From NCBI GenBank assembly GCA_020854105.1, contig JADZGB010000036.1, positions 1 to 41,919 of the forward strand: DNA of 41,919 nt, read 5' to 3'. The stretch comes from Burkholderiales bacterium (lineage in GTDB: Bacteria; Pseudomonadota; Gammaproteobacteria; Burkholderiales; SHXO01). The notes under the pieces were generated by a model. That model had not been told where the DNA came from and did not search any database. It saw only the letters and a program-made list of their open reading frames with translations. Shown here in pieces: positions 16,685 to 24,666 of the stretch (position 1 is the first letter of the stretch; every line of letters starts with the position of its first letter). Both the position numbers and the translations under genes were made by a program.

Positions 16685-17584
16685 TCAGCGCTCCTTGCCG
16701 AAGAGGCCGCTCGGCTTGAGGATCAGCACGAGGGTCATGAACAGGAACATGAGACCCTCGGTGAACAGCGGAAAGCCGATCGTTCCGAAGCTGCGCACCA
16801 GTCCGATCAGCAGCGCACCGACCAGTGCGCCCGCCACCGAGCCCATGCCGCCGATCACCGTGACGATGAACGACTCGATCAGGATCGAGAACCCCATCCC
16901 GGCCACCAGCGAGCGCACCGGCACTGCCAGCGCACCCGCCAGGCCCGCCAGCATGCCCCCGAGCGCGAACACCCCGCCGAACACGAGCGCGGTGTTGATG
17001 CCCAGCGCGGAGGTCATGGTCGGGTTGATGGCGGCAGCACGGATGATCTTGCCGAAACGGGTGCGCGCGATGAGCCAGGCGAGCGCGCCGGCCACCACCA
17101 GCGTGACCGCGATCAGGAACAGGTAGAACACCGGCAGCACGCCGCCCGCCACGATCACCGGCGGACGCATGAAGGTGTCCGGCATGCCCATCGCCAGGAA
17201 CTCCGCGCCCCACACGATCTTCACCACGTCGTCGAGAATGAGGATGAAGCCGTAGCACACCAGCAGCTGCAGCAGCACGTCGGCGCCGTACACGCGGCTC
17301 ATGAACAATCGCTCGAACACGAGCGCGAACAGACCCACGCCGAGCGCCGATCCGACCACCGCGATCGCGTAGTTGCCGGACAGGCCATACAGCGTGTAGG
17401 CGAAGTACGCGCCCAGCATGTACAGGGAGCCGTGCATGAAGTTGACCACCTTCAGCGTGCCGAAGATGAGCGACAGGCCGGCGGCGACCAGGAACAGCAG
17501 CATGCCGCTGATCAATCCGCCGGTGGCCTGCGTGACCATGCAGGAGGCGGTGCCGAAACAGGAAAGCAGGGCGTCCAGATCCAC
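16685..17584 (-). CDS. livH: Branched-chain-type ABC transporter permease LivH
   Basis: A 299-residue inner-membrane permease with the LivH features GLISGMLLFLVAAGLSLIFG at ~23-42, then KVVNFMHGSLYMLGAYFAY, and the coupling segment GMGSVAGALVGALLIGLVRS. About eight membrane segments. Two Cys in the N-terminal tail (SCFGTASC) are unusual but of unknown meaning. It lies 77 bp downstream of the binding-protein gene. Confidence 0.93.
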   Translation of the reverse strand: MDLDALLSCFGTASCMVTQATGGLISGMLLFLVAAGLSLIFGTLKVVNFMHGSLYMLGAYFAYTLYGLSGNYAIAVVGSALGVGLFALVFERLFMSRVYGADVLLQLLVCYGFILILDDVVKIVWGAEFLAMGMPDTFMRPPVIVAGGVLPVFYLFLIAVTLVVAGALAWLIARTRFGKIIRAAAINPTMTSALGINTALVFGGVFALGGMLAGLAGALAVPVRSLVAGMGFSILIESFIVTVIGGMGSVAGALVGALLIGLVRSFGTIGFPLFTEGLMFLFMTLVLILKPSGLFGKER

Positions 17585-17661
17585 GAGTTAGACGTTCCAG
17601 AGGTGGGCACGCGCACGCGGCGCGCGGCAGGCGCCGCGTGCCGCGTGAGAGGCGTCGACGA

Positions 17662-18927
17662 TCAGAGGTAGCCGGACTTCCTCTTCCAGGCCGCTTCGTG
17701 CTCGAGAATGGTCTTCCAGTCGCCCGGCACGATCTTCGGCACGTAGGGCTCCTTCGGGATGGTCGTGCCCCAGCCGATGGCGTAGCCGATGATGGTCTGG
17801 TCGTCGCCGCGCATCGTGACCGTGCCGTCGGCACCGAAGGCGGACTTGATCTTCAAGCCCCGCAGCGCCTCGGCCAGCTTGCCCGCGTCGGTCGAGTTGG
17901 TCTTCCTCATCGCCGCGAACAGGAAGTCCATCGCCAGCGCGTTCTCCCACGCCCAGTTGGTCGGGTAGTCCTTGTACCTGGCCTTGTACGCGTCGGCCCA
18001 GGCGGCATTCTCCGAGCCCGAGGGAAAGGTCTTGAGGTAGCGGGTCGAGGAGTGGATGCCGGCAGGTAGGTTCTTCACCGCAGTCAGCGTGGTGTAGTCC
18101 GCCATGTTGATGGCAAACAGGCTGGTCTGCTGGAACAGGCCGTAGATGCTGGACTGATCGACGAAGGACACCAGGTCGCCCGCCCACAGGCAGGAGTACA
18201 GTGCCTGGGGCCTGGTCTGCAGGATCTTGGTGATGTTCTCCGTATAGTCGGCCTGGAACAGCTTGGGCCAGGACTCGCCGATCTTCTCGATCTCGGGATG
18301 GAACTTCTCCAGGTACTCCATGAACAGCAGCGTGTTGTCGCGGCCGTAGGCGTAGTCGGGCGAGCAGCTCATCCACGTCTTCAGCTTCCTTGCCTTGGCG
18401 ACGTTGCCGGCATAGGCGGCGCTCACGATCGCGTCGTGGATACCCTGGCGCACGCAGCGGAACGCGGTCGGCACGCGGATCTTCGGATCCGCCGACAGCG
18501 AGGAGGTCTCCGAGCAGGTGTGGATGCACAGCACCTTGAGCTCGCGGATCACCTCCTGCACCGCGAACGCCCCTGCCGAGGATTCCGCATCGATGATGAT
18601 CTCGCAACCTTCCGCGTTGATCAGCTGGCGCGTGTTGTTGGCCGCCTCGTCGGGCTTGCCCTTGGAGTCGCGCGTGACGATCTCCACCTTGCGTCCGCGC
18701 AGGCCGCCGCCGGCGTTGAACTTCTCGACCGCCATCTCGATGGCATTGCGCGACGAGATCCCCAGCTGTGCCACGCGGCCGGAGAGGATGGTCGGCACGC
18801 CGATGCGGATCGGCTTGTTCTGAGCGCGCGACACGAACGGGAAGCCCAGGCCGGTGGCAGCGCCGAGTGCGCCCGCCTTGCGGATGAAGCCCCTGCGCCC
18901 GGATACCGGCGATGGATGATCGGACAT
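17662..18927 (-). CDS. ABC transporter substrate-binding protein (LivK-like), Tat signal
   Basis: A 421-residue periplasmic-binding protein of the branched-chain amino acid/amide family (Peripla_BP_6 type): IRIGVPTILSGRVAQLG, NAGGGLRGRKVEIVTRDSKG, and the segment WMSCSPDYAYGRDN. The N-terminus GRRGFIRKAGALGAATGLGF has a twin-arginine motif, so export is probably through Tat. A strong GGAGGAG box precedes the ATG at 18927. It is the first transporter gene, downstream of the LysR gene. The ligand is unknown; such clusters next to CoA-transferase/ALDH operons often import aromatic or amide compounds. Confidence 0.9.
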   Translation of the reverse strand: MSDHPSPVSGRRGFIRKAGALGAATGLGFPFVSRAQNKPIRIGVPTILSGRVAQLGISSRNAIEMAVEKFNAGGGLRGRKVEIVTRDSKGKPDEAANNTRQLINAEGCEIIIDAESSAGAFAVQEVIRELKVLCIHTCSETSSLSADPKIRVPTAFRCVRQGIHDAIVSAAYAGNVAKARKLKTWMSCSPDYAYGRDNTLLFMEYLEKFHPEIEKIGESWPKLFQADYTENITKILQTRPQALYSCLWAGDLVSFVDQSSIYGLFQQTSLFAINMADYTTLTAVKNLPAGIHSSTRYLKTFPSGSENAAWADAYKARYKDYPTNWAWENALAMDFLFAAMRKTNSTDAGKLAEALRGLKIKSAFGADGTVTMRGDDQTIIGYAIGWGTTIPKEPYVPKIVPGDWKTILEHEAAWKRKSGYL

Positions 18928-18992
18928 CTTCTCCTCCTCTGCTCTTGTCATGGCGCGTGCACCGCACGCACGAAATCGCCCAAGCTTGCTGA

Positions 18993-19031
18993 ATCCGACG
19001 GATCGGGGCAATGACAAATCCGTCAATCCGG
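18993..19031 (-). promoter_or_regulatory. Candidate operator cluster (ATCCG/CGGAT half-sites)
   Basis: Upstream of the binding-protein gene lie the palindrome ATCCGACGGAT (18993-19003) and, 14 bp on, ATCCGTCAATCCGG (19018-19031), the string also found at 8361-8374. GACGGAT (18997-19003) and ATCCGTC (19018-19024) form an inverted repeat. This is a plausible binding site for the adjacent LysR regulator or another regulator. Inference from pattern only. Confidence 0.4.
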
Positions 19032-19052
19032 ACTTCGCCGTGCGCGAAGACT

Positions 19053-19952
19053 CTAGGCCGGTGCCGCCGGCGCGGCGCTGCGCAGATGATCGACCAGCCG
19101 GCGCGCGATGGCCGGCAGCGCATCGTACTCCCGATAGCACACGTACATGCGCCGGGTGGCCCAGTCGTCCTCCAGCCGGATGAGCCGCAGGCGCATGGCG
19201 CTGGCGAAGGGCCGCGCCGCCCCCTCCGGCAGCACGCCGATCCCCAGCCCGGACTCGATGATCTTGCACAGGGCCGCGAAACTGTGCACCTGGATGCGTG
19301 CGCGCAGCGGCTTGCGCGCGACCGCGGCCTGATCCATCAGCAATCGGGTGAGCGCCGTGCCGTCCTCCAGTCCGACGAAGTCGTAGTCCAGCAGTCCGGA
19401 GAACAGCGTGCTGCGCCCACGCAGTGCGTGGGTCTTGGGCACCACCGCCACCAGCTGGTCGGTGCGGTATTCGAACGCTTCCAGTCCGTCCAGCGGCATT
19501 CCCTCCATGATAACGCCCACGTCGGTCGTGCCTTCGCGCAGCGCCTGCACGATCTCGCCGCTGAAGCGCTCCTCGAGCGCAACCACTGCCTGGGGCGCCG
19601 CCTCGGAGAAGCTCGCCAGGTCGGCGGGCAGATACTGGGAGATGGCCGAGGCGCTGGCCTGCACGCGGATGTGGCCCTTGCCGCCGCTGGAATACTCGCT
19701 CAGCTCGAGGCGCAGCTGCTCGGTCTGGCCGAGGATCTGCCGCGCGCGATGCAGCAGCGCCCGGCCCGCGGGCGTGAGCTGCGCACCGCGTGCCGTGCGC
19801 TCCAGCAGCTTCACGCCATAGAGATGCTCGAGTAGAGTCATGCGCCGGCTGGCCGCCGCAAGTGCGATGTGGCTGGCCGCGGCGGCCTTGGTGATGCTGC
19901 GGGTCTCGGCAATGCGCACGAACAGCGCGAGCGAGAACAGGTCGGGAAGCAT
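19053..19952 (-). CDS. LysR family transcriptional regulator
   Basis: A 299-residue LysR regulator. The N-terminal winged helix-turn-helix spans ~1-60 (FVRIAETRSITKAAAASHIA, ASRRMTLLEHLYGVKLLERT, LTPAGRALL), followed by the effector domain (GHIRVQASASAISQYLPADL and ESGLGIGVLPEG). It lies just upstream of the ABC importer on the same strand and divergent from the HIBADH-like gene at 20147. It is a good candidate to control one or both. Confidence 0.92.
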   Translation of the reverse strand: MLPDLFSLALFVRIAETRSITKAAAASHIALAAASRRMTLLEHLYGVKLLERTARGAQLTPAGRALLHRARQILGQTEQLRLELSEYSSGGKGHIRVQASASAISQYLPADLASFSEAAPQAVVALEERFSGEIVQALREGTTDVGVIMEGMPLDGLEAFEYRTDQLVAVVPKTHALRGRSTLFSGLLDYDFVGLEDGTALTRLLMDQAAVARKPLRARIQVHSFAALCKIIESGLGIGVLPEGAARPFASAMRLRLIRLEDDWATRRMYVCYREYDALPAIARRLVDHLRSAAPAAPA

Positions 19953-20146
19953 GAATCCGTGGGACGGCTCCGGTGCGGAGGCTCAATTGTATGGTCTGGC
20001 GGGCAGGGTCTGTGGCCCGGCGCCGTTCCTGACCTGGCAGCTTCACTGACCCGACACCGCCTCGCGCTGTCCGTGTCGCGCTGTCCGGCGGCGCCACGCG
20101 CGATCCGCAGTATCATCCGAGCCGATCAACCGGATGGAGAACTCTG

Positions 20147-21007
20147 GTGAACACCACCGTTGCATTCATCGGCCTCGGCGCCATGGGGTTTCCCATGGCA
20201 GCGCGCCTCGCCGCCGCCGGCCACGCCCTGCGCGTGTTCGACATCGTGCCCGCGACCGCCGCGCGCTTCGCCGCCGAGCGCCCGGCGTGCGCCTGCACCT
20301 CGCCCGCCCACGCGCTGGACGGCGCGGACATCGCCATCACCATGCTTCCCAGTTCCAGCGAGGTCGAATCCACCCTCCTGTCCGGGGAGGCGAGCGCGGC
20401 ACTGCGAAGCGGCACCACCATCATCGACATGAGTTCGAGCGAACCGATGCGCACACGCGCGCTGGCGCAGGCGCTCGCCGCACGCGGCGTCACCCTGGTG
20501 GACGCACCGGTCTCGGGAGGCGTGAACAAGGCGCGCGACGGCTCCCTGGCCATCATGTTCGGCGGCACCGAGGAGCAGCTCGCGCGCTGTACGCCCCTGC
20601 TCAGCGCAATGGGGACGAAGATCTTCCGCACCGGCGAGGTGGGCTCCGGCCACGCCATGAAGGCGCTCAACAACTTCGTGTCCGCCGCCGGCCTGGTGGC
20701 GGCGGTTGAGGCGCTGCACGTCGGGGAGAAGTTCGGCCTCGACCCTCACGTGATGACCAGCATCCTGAACGCCTCCACGGGAAGGAACAACACGACCGAG
20801 AACAAGGTCGAGCAGTTCATGCTTTCGGGGAAGTTCGATTCCGGCTTCGGCCTCGCCCTCATGGAGAAGGACGTCGGAATCGCGGTGAAGCTGGCCGAGG
20901 CATTGGGCGTGGCCGTCCCGCAGGGAAAGTCGTGCCACGAGCTGTGGGCGCAGGCCACGCGCAGCACCAAGGGGGCGGATCACACGGAGATGTACCGGCT
21001 GCTGTAG
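20147..21007 (+). CDS. NAD(P)-dependent oxidoreductase, 3-hydroxyisobutyrate dehydrogenase family
   Basis: A 286-residue beta-hydroxyacid dehydrogenase with all family motifs: VAFIGLGAMGFPMAARL (5-21), DAPVSGGVNKA (119-129) and catalytic Lys172 in GSGHAMKALNNF. It begins with GTG after a GGATGGAGA box. It is divergent from the LysR gene. Unlike the homologue at 13245, the DAPVSGG signature is intact. It probably oxidises a beta-hydroxyacid to a semialdehyde. Confidence 0.9.
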   Translation: MNTTVAFIGLGAMGFPMAARLAAAGHALRVFDIVPATAARFAAERPACACTSPAHALDGADIAITMLPSSSEVESTLLSGEASAALRSGTTIIDMSSSEPMRTRALAQALAARGVTLVDAPVSGGVNKARDGSLAIMFGGTEEQLARCTPLLSAMGTKIFRTGEVGSGHAMKALNNFVSAAGLVAAVEALHVGEKFGLDPHVMTSILNASTGRNNTTENKVEQFMLSGKFDSGFGLALMEKDVGIAVKLAEALGVAVPQGKSCHELWAQATRSTKGADHTEMYRLL

Positions 21008-21065
21008 TCAGCGACTGGTCATCCCGGCTCGAGCCAGGATCCAGCCGACGGTCGCAGTCGCTGAC
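21007..21065. repeat. 59-bp inverted-repeat element with REP-like core
   Basis: Perfect 11-bp arms, GTCAGCGACTG (21007-21017) and CAGTCGCTGAC (21055-21065), enclose a degenerate copy of the dispersed repeat (GTCATCCCGGCTCGAGCCAG at 21018-21037). It starts on the last base of the dehydrogenase stop codon. It could act as a terminator-like or mRNA-stabilising hairpin, or be a small mobile repeat. Confidence 0.65.
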
Positions 21066-21123
21066 CGGTCCGCCATCGGCCTGCTACGCTGTGCCGCTCA
21101 CTGAAGCAAGGAAAGCGCAACCG

Positions 21124-22116
21124 ATGCTCACCCGCCTGCTCGCTGCCACCGTCCGCCTGCTCGCCGCGTGCGCAGGGCTCGCGCTGGCCGCGCCCGCCTC
21201 GGCCCAGGACACCCCCAGGATTGTCTTCCTCACCAACTGGCTGGCGCAGGCCGAGCACGGCGGGTTCTATCAGGCGCTGGCCGAAGGCATCTACCACAAG
21301 CACGGCCTGGACGTCGAAGTACGCATGGGCGGACCGCAGGTCAACGTGGTCCAGCTGCTGCTCGCAGGGCAGGCCGACCTGGTGATGGGCTACGACCTGC
21401 AGACCATCAAGCTGGTCGAACAGGGCTTGCCGGTGGTGACGGTGGCCGCGACCTTCCAGAAGGATCCTGCCGCGCTCATTGCCCACCCGGACGTGAAGTC
21501 GCTGCCCGAACTCAAGGGCCGCACCCTTCTCATCGGGCAGGCGAGCGAAACCACGTTCTGGCCCTGGCTCAAGTCCACGTACGGTTTCACCGACGCGCAG
21601 AAGCGGCCGTATGCATTCAGCGTCCAGCAGTTCCTGGTGGACAGGAATGTCGCGCAGCAGGGATACGCCACCTCCGAGCCCTTTACCATCGAGAAGGGCG
21701 GCGTGAAGCCGACCGTGTTCCTGCTCGCCGATGCCGGCTACCCGCCCTATGCACAGACCATCGTGACGCTGCAGCGCACGGTGCTGGAGCGGCCGGACAT
21801 GATCCGCCGCTTCGTCCAGGCCACGGCGGAGGGCTGGAAGAGCTACCTGGCGCACCCGGCACCGGGCAATGCCCTCATCCGCAAGGCCAATCCGCAGATG
21901 GAGGAGGAACTGTTGGCCTATGGTCTGCGCAAGATGAAGGAATTCGCCCTGGTGACCGGCGGCGATGCCGCGGACCATGGCATCCTGACCATGAGCGATT
22001 CCCGCTGGGAGCAGACCTTCGCCTTCATGGCCGGCGCCGGCCTGGTCAACCCCGCCACCGAGTATCGCAGGGCCTACACGCTGGAGTTCGTCAAGGCCGT
22101 CAAGGTATTGCCCTGA
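21124..22116 (+). CDS. NMT1/THI5-like (SsuA-type) ABC substrate-binding protein, orphan
   Basis: A 330-residue secreted protein. The signal peptide ends at PASAQD. The mature part begins with RIVFLTNWLAQAEHGGFYQA, typical of the NMT1/ThiY family that binds pyrimidine precursors, sulfonates or nitriles. The segment VNVVQLLLAGQADLVMGYDL continues the family pattern. The ATG at 21124 has an AAGGAAAG box. No ATPase or permease of this type is nearby, so it is an orphan. Ligand unknown. Confidence 0.85.
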   Translation: MLTRLLAATVRLLAACAGLALAAPASAQDTPRIVFLTNWLAQAEHGGFYQALAEGIYHKHGLDVEVRMGGPQVNVVQLLLAGQADLVMGYDLQTIKLVEQGLPVVTVAATFQKDPAALIAHPDVKSLPELKGRTLLIGQASETTFWPWLKSTYGFTDAQKRPYAFSVQQFLVDRNVAQQGYATSEPFTIEKGGVKPTVFLLADAGYPPYAQTIVTLQRTVLERPDMIRRFVQATAEGWKSYLAHPAPGNALIRKANPQMEEELLAYGLRKMKEFALVTGGDAADHGILTMSDSRWEQTFAFMAGAGLVNPATEYRRAYTLEFVKAVKVLP

Positions 22117-22123
22117 GCTGGTG

Positions 22124-22158
22124 CGACCGGGCCGGGCGCAACGCGTCCGACCCGGTCG
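22124..22158. terminator. Terminator-like hairpin between convergent genes
   Basis: Perfect 8-bp arms CGACCGGG (22124-22131) / CCCGGTCG (22151-22158), with further CGG/CCG pairing inside, lie just after the binding-protein stop and just before the GDSL gene stop on the other strand. There is no T-run, so efficiency is uncertain. Confidence 0.4.
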
Positions 22159-22165
22159 GGTGTGC

Positions 22166-23218
22166 TCAGGCGCGCGCCTTCCGGCGGCGCACGACCATCG
22201 CACCGGCCAGGGCCAACGTCACCAGCAGCAGCGCCTGCGGCTCGGAGACGACTGCCGCGTACATGACGTTGCCCAGTATCTGATGGGCCCGTGCCGTGGG
22301 ATGGATGTCGTCCCAGAACAGATGACCGTCGGGATTCGCGCACGGTGCACCGGCCGGGAAGGGGCCCAGGGTCGGCAGGCAGGGATCGATCACGTTGGCG
22401 AATCCATATGCACCCGCCGCCGCCTGCTCGAACAAGCCGTACGCGTCGAACAGCTTCAGCTTCGTGTCCGGATTCGTCCCGGCGAGCGCTGCCAGAAACT
22501 CCGCATCCAGGAACTGGCTGGAAAAGGCCAGCAGGAACGCTTCGAACGCAGGCTTCAGCTCGTCCGGTACGATGGGCAGGTGGGTGAGGTTGGGCAGATT
22601 GCCCACCAGCATCGTCTGTGCACCCGCTGCGGCAAGCTGGAGAATCTCGCTCTCCACGTGCTGAGCCGCCGCCACGCCGGCCTGGAAGAACAGCAAGCCA
22701 ATATCCAGATCGGGATCCAGAGGTCCGTTGTCCAGCTGGGATCCGAGAAAGAACGCGTCATTCGACCCGGCCCACACCACGAACAGCGACTTGGACAAGG
22801 CACCCGGATCGATGCCGCGCGACAGGAAGGCATCCACCTGGTCTTCCAGTCCTATGCCCACCAGCGGCTGGATCGGTTCAATGCCCAGGTCGATGCCGTA
22901 GTCCGTGCCCGCGACGTTCTCGCTGTTCGAGGTCGAGCCGTTGGTCGCGAAGTTGTTGCCGCCCAGCACGGAAGGCGCGAGCGGCAATCCCAGGCGGCTT
23001 GCCAGCACCTGGGAGGCAACCGGACCGTTGCTGAACACCTGTGCATAAGGCGGAGAGATGGGGTAGAAACCCTGCGTCAGCACGTAGGAATTGCCCGAGT
23101 CCAGCAGGCTGTCGCCGAACAGGTAGAGATTGTCGAACGGCGCTGCCGAAGCCGCCACCGAGGTCAGACCGATGGCGCCCGTGAACGCGCACACCAGCTT
23201 CCGCATTGAGCCTTCCAT
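22166..23218 (-). CDS. SGNH/GDSL hydrolase with PEP-CTERM-like sorting tail
   Basis: A 350-residue secreted esterase/lipase. Signal peptide 1-~26 (ends ASAAP). Block I is FGDSLLDSGN (catalytic Ser37), block III is GSND (151-154), and block V is WDDIHP (Asp303, His306), a complete GDSL triad. The C-terminus VSEPQALLLVTLALAGAMVV followed by RRRKARA fits a PEP-CTERM tail (motif, hydrophobic helix, basic end), but the usual V-P-E-P reads V-S-E-P. Exosortase sorting to the cell envelope is inferred; no exosortase is here. Start at 23218 has GGAG 4 bp upstream; ATG at 23206 is an alternative. Confidence 0.88.
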   Translation of the reverse strand: MEGSMRKLVCAFTGAIGLTSVAASAAPFDNLYLFGDSLLDSGNSYVLTQGFYPISPPYAQVFSNGPVASQVLASRLGLPLAPSVLGGNNFATNGSTSNSENVAGTDYGIDLGIEPIQPLVGIGLEDQVDAFLSRGIDPGALSKSLFVVWAGSNDAFFLGSQLDNGPLDPDLDIGLLFFQAGVAAAQHVESEILQLAAAGAQTMLVGNLPNLTHLPIVPDELKPAFEAFLLAFSSQFLDAEFLAALAGTNPDTKLKLFDAYGLFEQAAAGAYGFANVIDPCLPTLGPFPAGAPCANPDGHLFWDDIHPTARAHQILGNVMYAAVVSEPQALLLVTLALAGAMVVRRRKARA

Positions 23219-23491
23219 TGTTCTCCGTTCTCCCGGTCCGGGCACTCGCCCGCGCAAGCAGACAGATTGACATGAAGTCGACGGCAGGAAAAGCGCCGGC
23301 CCGATCGACCGCGTTCAGCGTGCTCTGGCACGCCGGGAAATCCGACACGCCGGCGGCGCCTGGGGCACAATCCCGCCAGACTCGCCGGCCTGAAGTCGTG
23401 GCGTGCATACGCCGATAAGAAGCCTGGCCCGACTCACCCGCCGGCGCGGGCCCCGCCCGCATACGCGGCCGGCACGGCATCAGGAGACGCC
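23219..23491. other. Divergent intergenic region
   Basis: The gap between the GDSL gene (leftward) and the cyclic-nucleotide-binding gene (rightward). It must hold both promoters, but I see no clear hexamers or repeats. Confidence 0.3.
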
Positions 23492-23848
23492 ATGTCCATC
23501 ATCGACCTGCTTCCCAGCGAGACGCCGATCAAGGCCATTCCGCCGGGCGAGGTCGTATTCACCCAGGGCGATCCGGGCGGACTCATGTTCGTGGTCATCG
23601 ACGGCGAGGTGGACGTGCTCCTCGACGGCAAGCTCATCGAGACGGTGCGCAGCGGCGGCGTCTTCGGCGAGATGGCGCTGATCGACTCGGGGCCGCGCAG
23701 CGCCACGGCCATCTCGCGCACACGCTGCCTGCTCAGTCCGGTGGACGAACTGCGGTTCCGGGAGCTGATCGTGCGCGAGCCCGAGTTCGCCTTCCTGGTC
23801 ATGCGCGTCCTGGCACGCCGGCTGAGGCGCATGGACGTCGCCCGCTGA
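23492..23848 (+). CDS. Stand-alone cyclic nucleotide-binding domain protein
   Basis: A 118-residue protein consisting only of a cNMP-binding (CRP-like sensor) domain. The beta-roll runs from IPPGEVVFTQGDPGGLMFVV. The phosphate-binding cassette is FGEMALIDSGPRSATA, with the Glu and Arg that hold the cyclic phosphate intact. There is no C-terminal helix-turn-helix; it ends in a helix VLARRLRRMDVAR. It may act as a small cyclic-nucleotide sensor by protein contact. The SnoaL-like gene follows 13 bp downstream. Confidence 0.87.
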   Translation: MSIIDLLPSETPIKAIPPGEVVFTQGDPGGLMFVVIDGEVDVLLDGKLIETVRSGGVFGEMALIDSGPRSATAISRTRCLLSPVDELRFRELIVREPEFAFLVMRVLARRLRRMDVAR

Positions 23849-23861
23849 GCCGAGCCCTGCC

Positions 23862-24299
23862 GTGATGACGCCCGATTTCTCCGCCCTGATCCGCTCGATG
23901 GCCGCCGCGGTGTGCCGGGGAGACGGGCGCACCGCAGCACGCTGCTTCAGCCCGGACGGCATCTATCACGACCACTTCTACGGCCAGTTCGCCGGGCGCG
24001 AGGCGATCGAGCGCATGGTCCTCGAGTGCTTCCATCGCGATGCCGAACGGCTGAAGTGGGACATCCTCGACCCGTGCAGCGACGGCGACAACGGCTACGC
24101 GCATTACACGTTCAGCTACACGGCCAAGGTGCCGGGCAGCGAGGGCAAACGCATCGCCTACGCCGGCATGCTCCACTGCCGGCTCGCGGGCGGCCACATC
24201 GCGCGCTACAGCGAGATGTTCGACCGCGGGCCGGTCCTGCTCCAGCTGGGCTTTGCCGAGCCGCGCATCCTGAAATCCCTGCGCAAGAGTCTGGCCTGA
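23862..24299 (+). CDS. SnoaL/NTF2-like family protein
   Basis: A 145-residue single-domain protein of the nuclear transport factor 2-like fold. An N-terminal helix (FSALIRSMAAAVCRGDGRTA) leads into CFSPDGIYHDHFYGQFAGRE, the usual cone entry, then strands ending GHIARYSEMFD. Such proteins are small isomerases, hydrolases or binding proteins; no specific reaction can be given. The start is GTG 23862 or the adjacent ATG 23865. Probably co-transcribed with the cNMP-binding gene. Confidence 0.75.
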   Translation: MMTPDFSALIRSMAAAVCRGDGRTAARCFSPDGIYHDHFYGQFAGREAIERMVLECFHRDAERLKWDILDPCSDGDNGYAHYTFSYTAKVPGSEGKRIAYAGMLHCRLAGGHIARYSEMFDRGPVLLQLGFAEPRILKSLRKSLA

Positions 24300-24302
24300 T
24301 CG

Positions 24303-24327
24303 GCTGCGCGGCTACTTGCCGCGCAGC
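24303..24327. terminator. Terminator-like perfect hairpin
   Basis: A perfect 10-bp stem GCTGCGCGGC (24303-24312) / GCCGCGCAGC (24318-24327) with a TACTT loop begins 3 bp after the SnoaL-like gene stop. No T-run follows on the plus strand. It probably ends that transcript. Confidence 0.5.
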
Positions 24328-24520
24328 AGGTACTCCACCTCCCGGGCCGCACGCGGCTCCGACAGCGTCGCGGCGCAGATCGGCGCGCATGGCCGGCACG
24401 ACCGCGCGGAACTCCTCCACCACTTCGGCCTCGTCGCGGCAGAAGTCGTGGAGGAAATTCAGGCGCGTGCCGACGCCGCAGCGCACAAACGAAACATCGG
24501 GCGTCGCAATTGACACTCGA
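24312..24520 (-). pseudogene. Possible frameshifted gene remnant (minus strand)
   Basis: In the 367-bp gap before the PQQ dehydrogenase, the minus strand reads FLHDFCRDEAEVVEEFRAVV then PAMRADLRRDA. After a one-frame shift it continues as LSEPRAAREVEYLLRGK and a stop at 24312. Both parts have a natural, helical composition. I do not recognise the family. It may be the tail of a decayed gene; the forward promoter of the dehydrogenase now overlaps its 5' part. Weak evidence. Confidence 0.25.
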
Positions 24521-24537
24521 ACGCCGTCGGGTATGCT
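24510..24537 (+). promoter_or_regulatory. Sigma-70-type promoter for the PQQ dehydrogenase unit
   Basis: TTGACA (24510-24515), 16 bp, TATGCT (24532-24537). The -35 is a perfect consensus and the -10 is good. It lies ~130 bp before the dehydrogenase start, leaving a long 5' leader in a locally less GC-rich stretch. This is the clearest promoter in the GC-rich part of the window. Confidence 0.6.
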
Positions 24538-24666
24538 TGACCGCAACCGCAACACGTCGATGCAGCTCGAGGTGTCAAGAACAGCGCGGGCAGGCGAAGC
24601 GCGCACGGGTCCATCGGTGTGAACCGGCCACTACAAGAGCCAACCGATAGATTTGGGGGATTGGAG

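Noticed and set aside
17662-20097. Extension of the binding-protein frame upstream through the LysR gene to 20097
   Set aside because: A Tat signal and strong RBS place the start at 18927; upstream residues are antisense-like and overlap the LysR gene.
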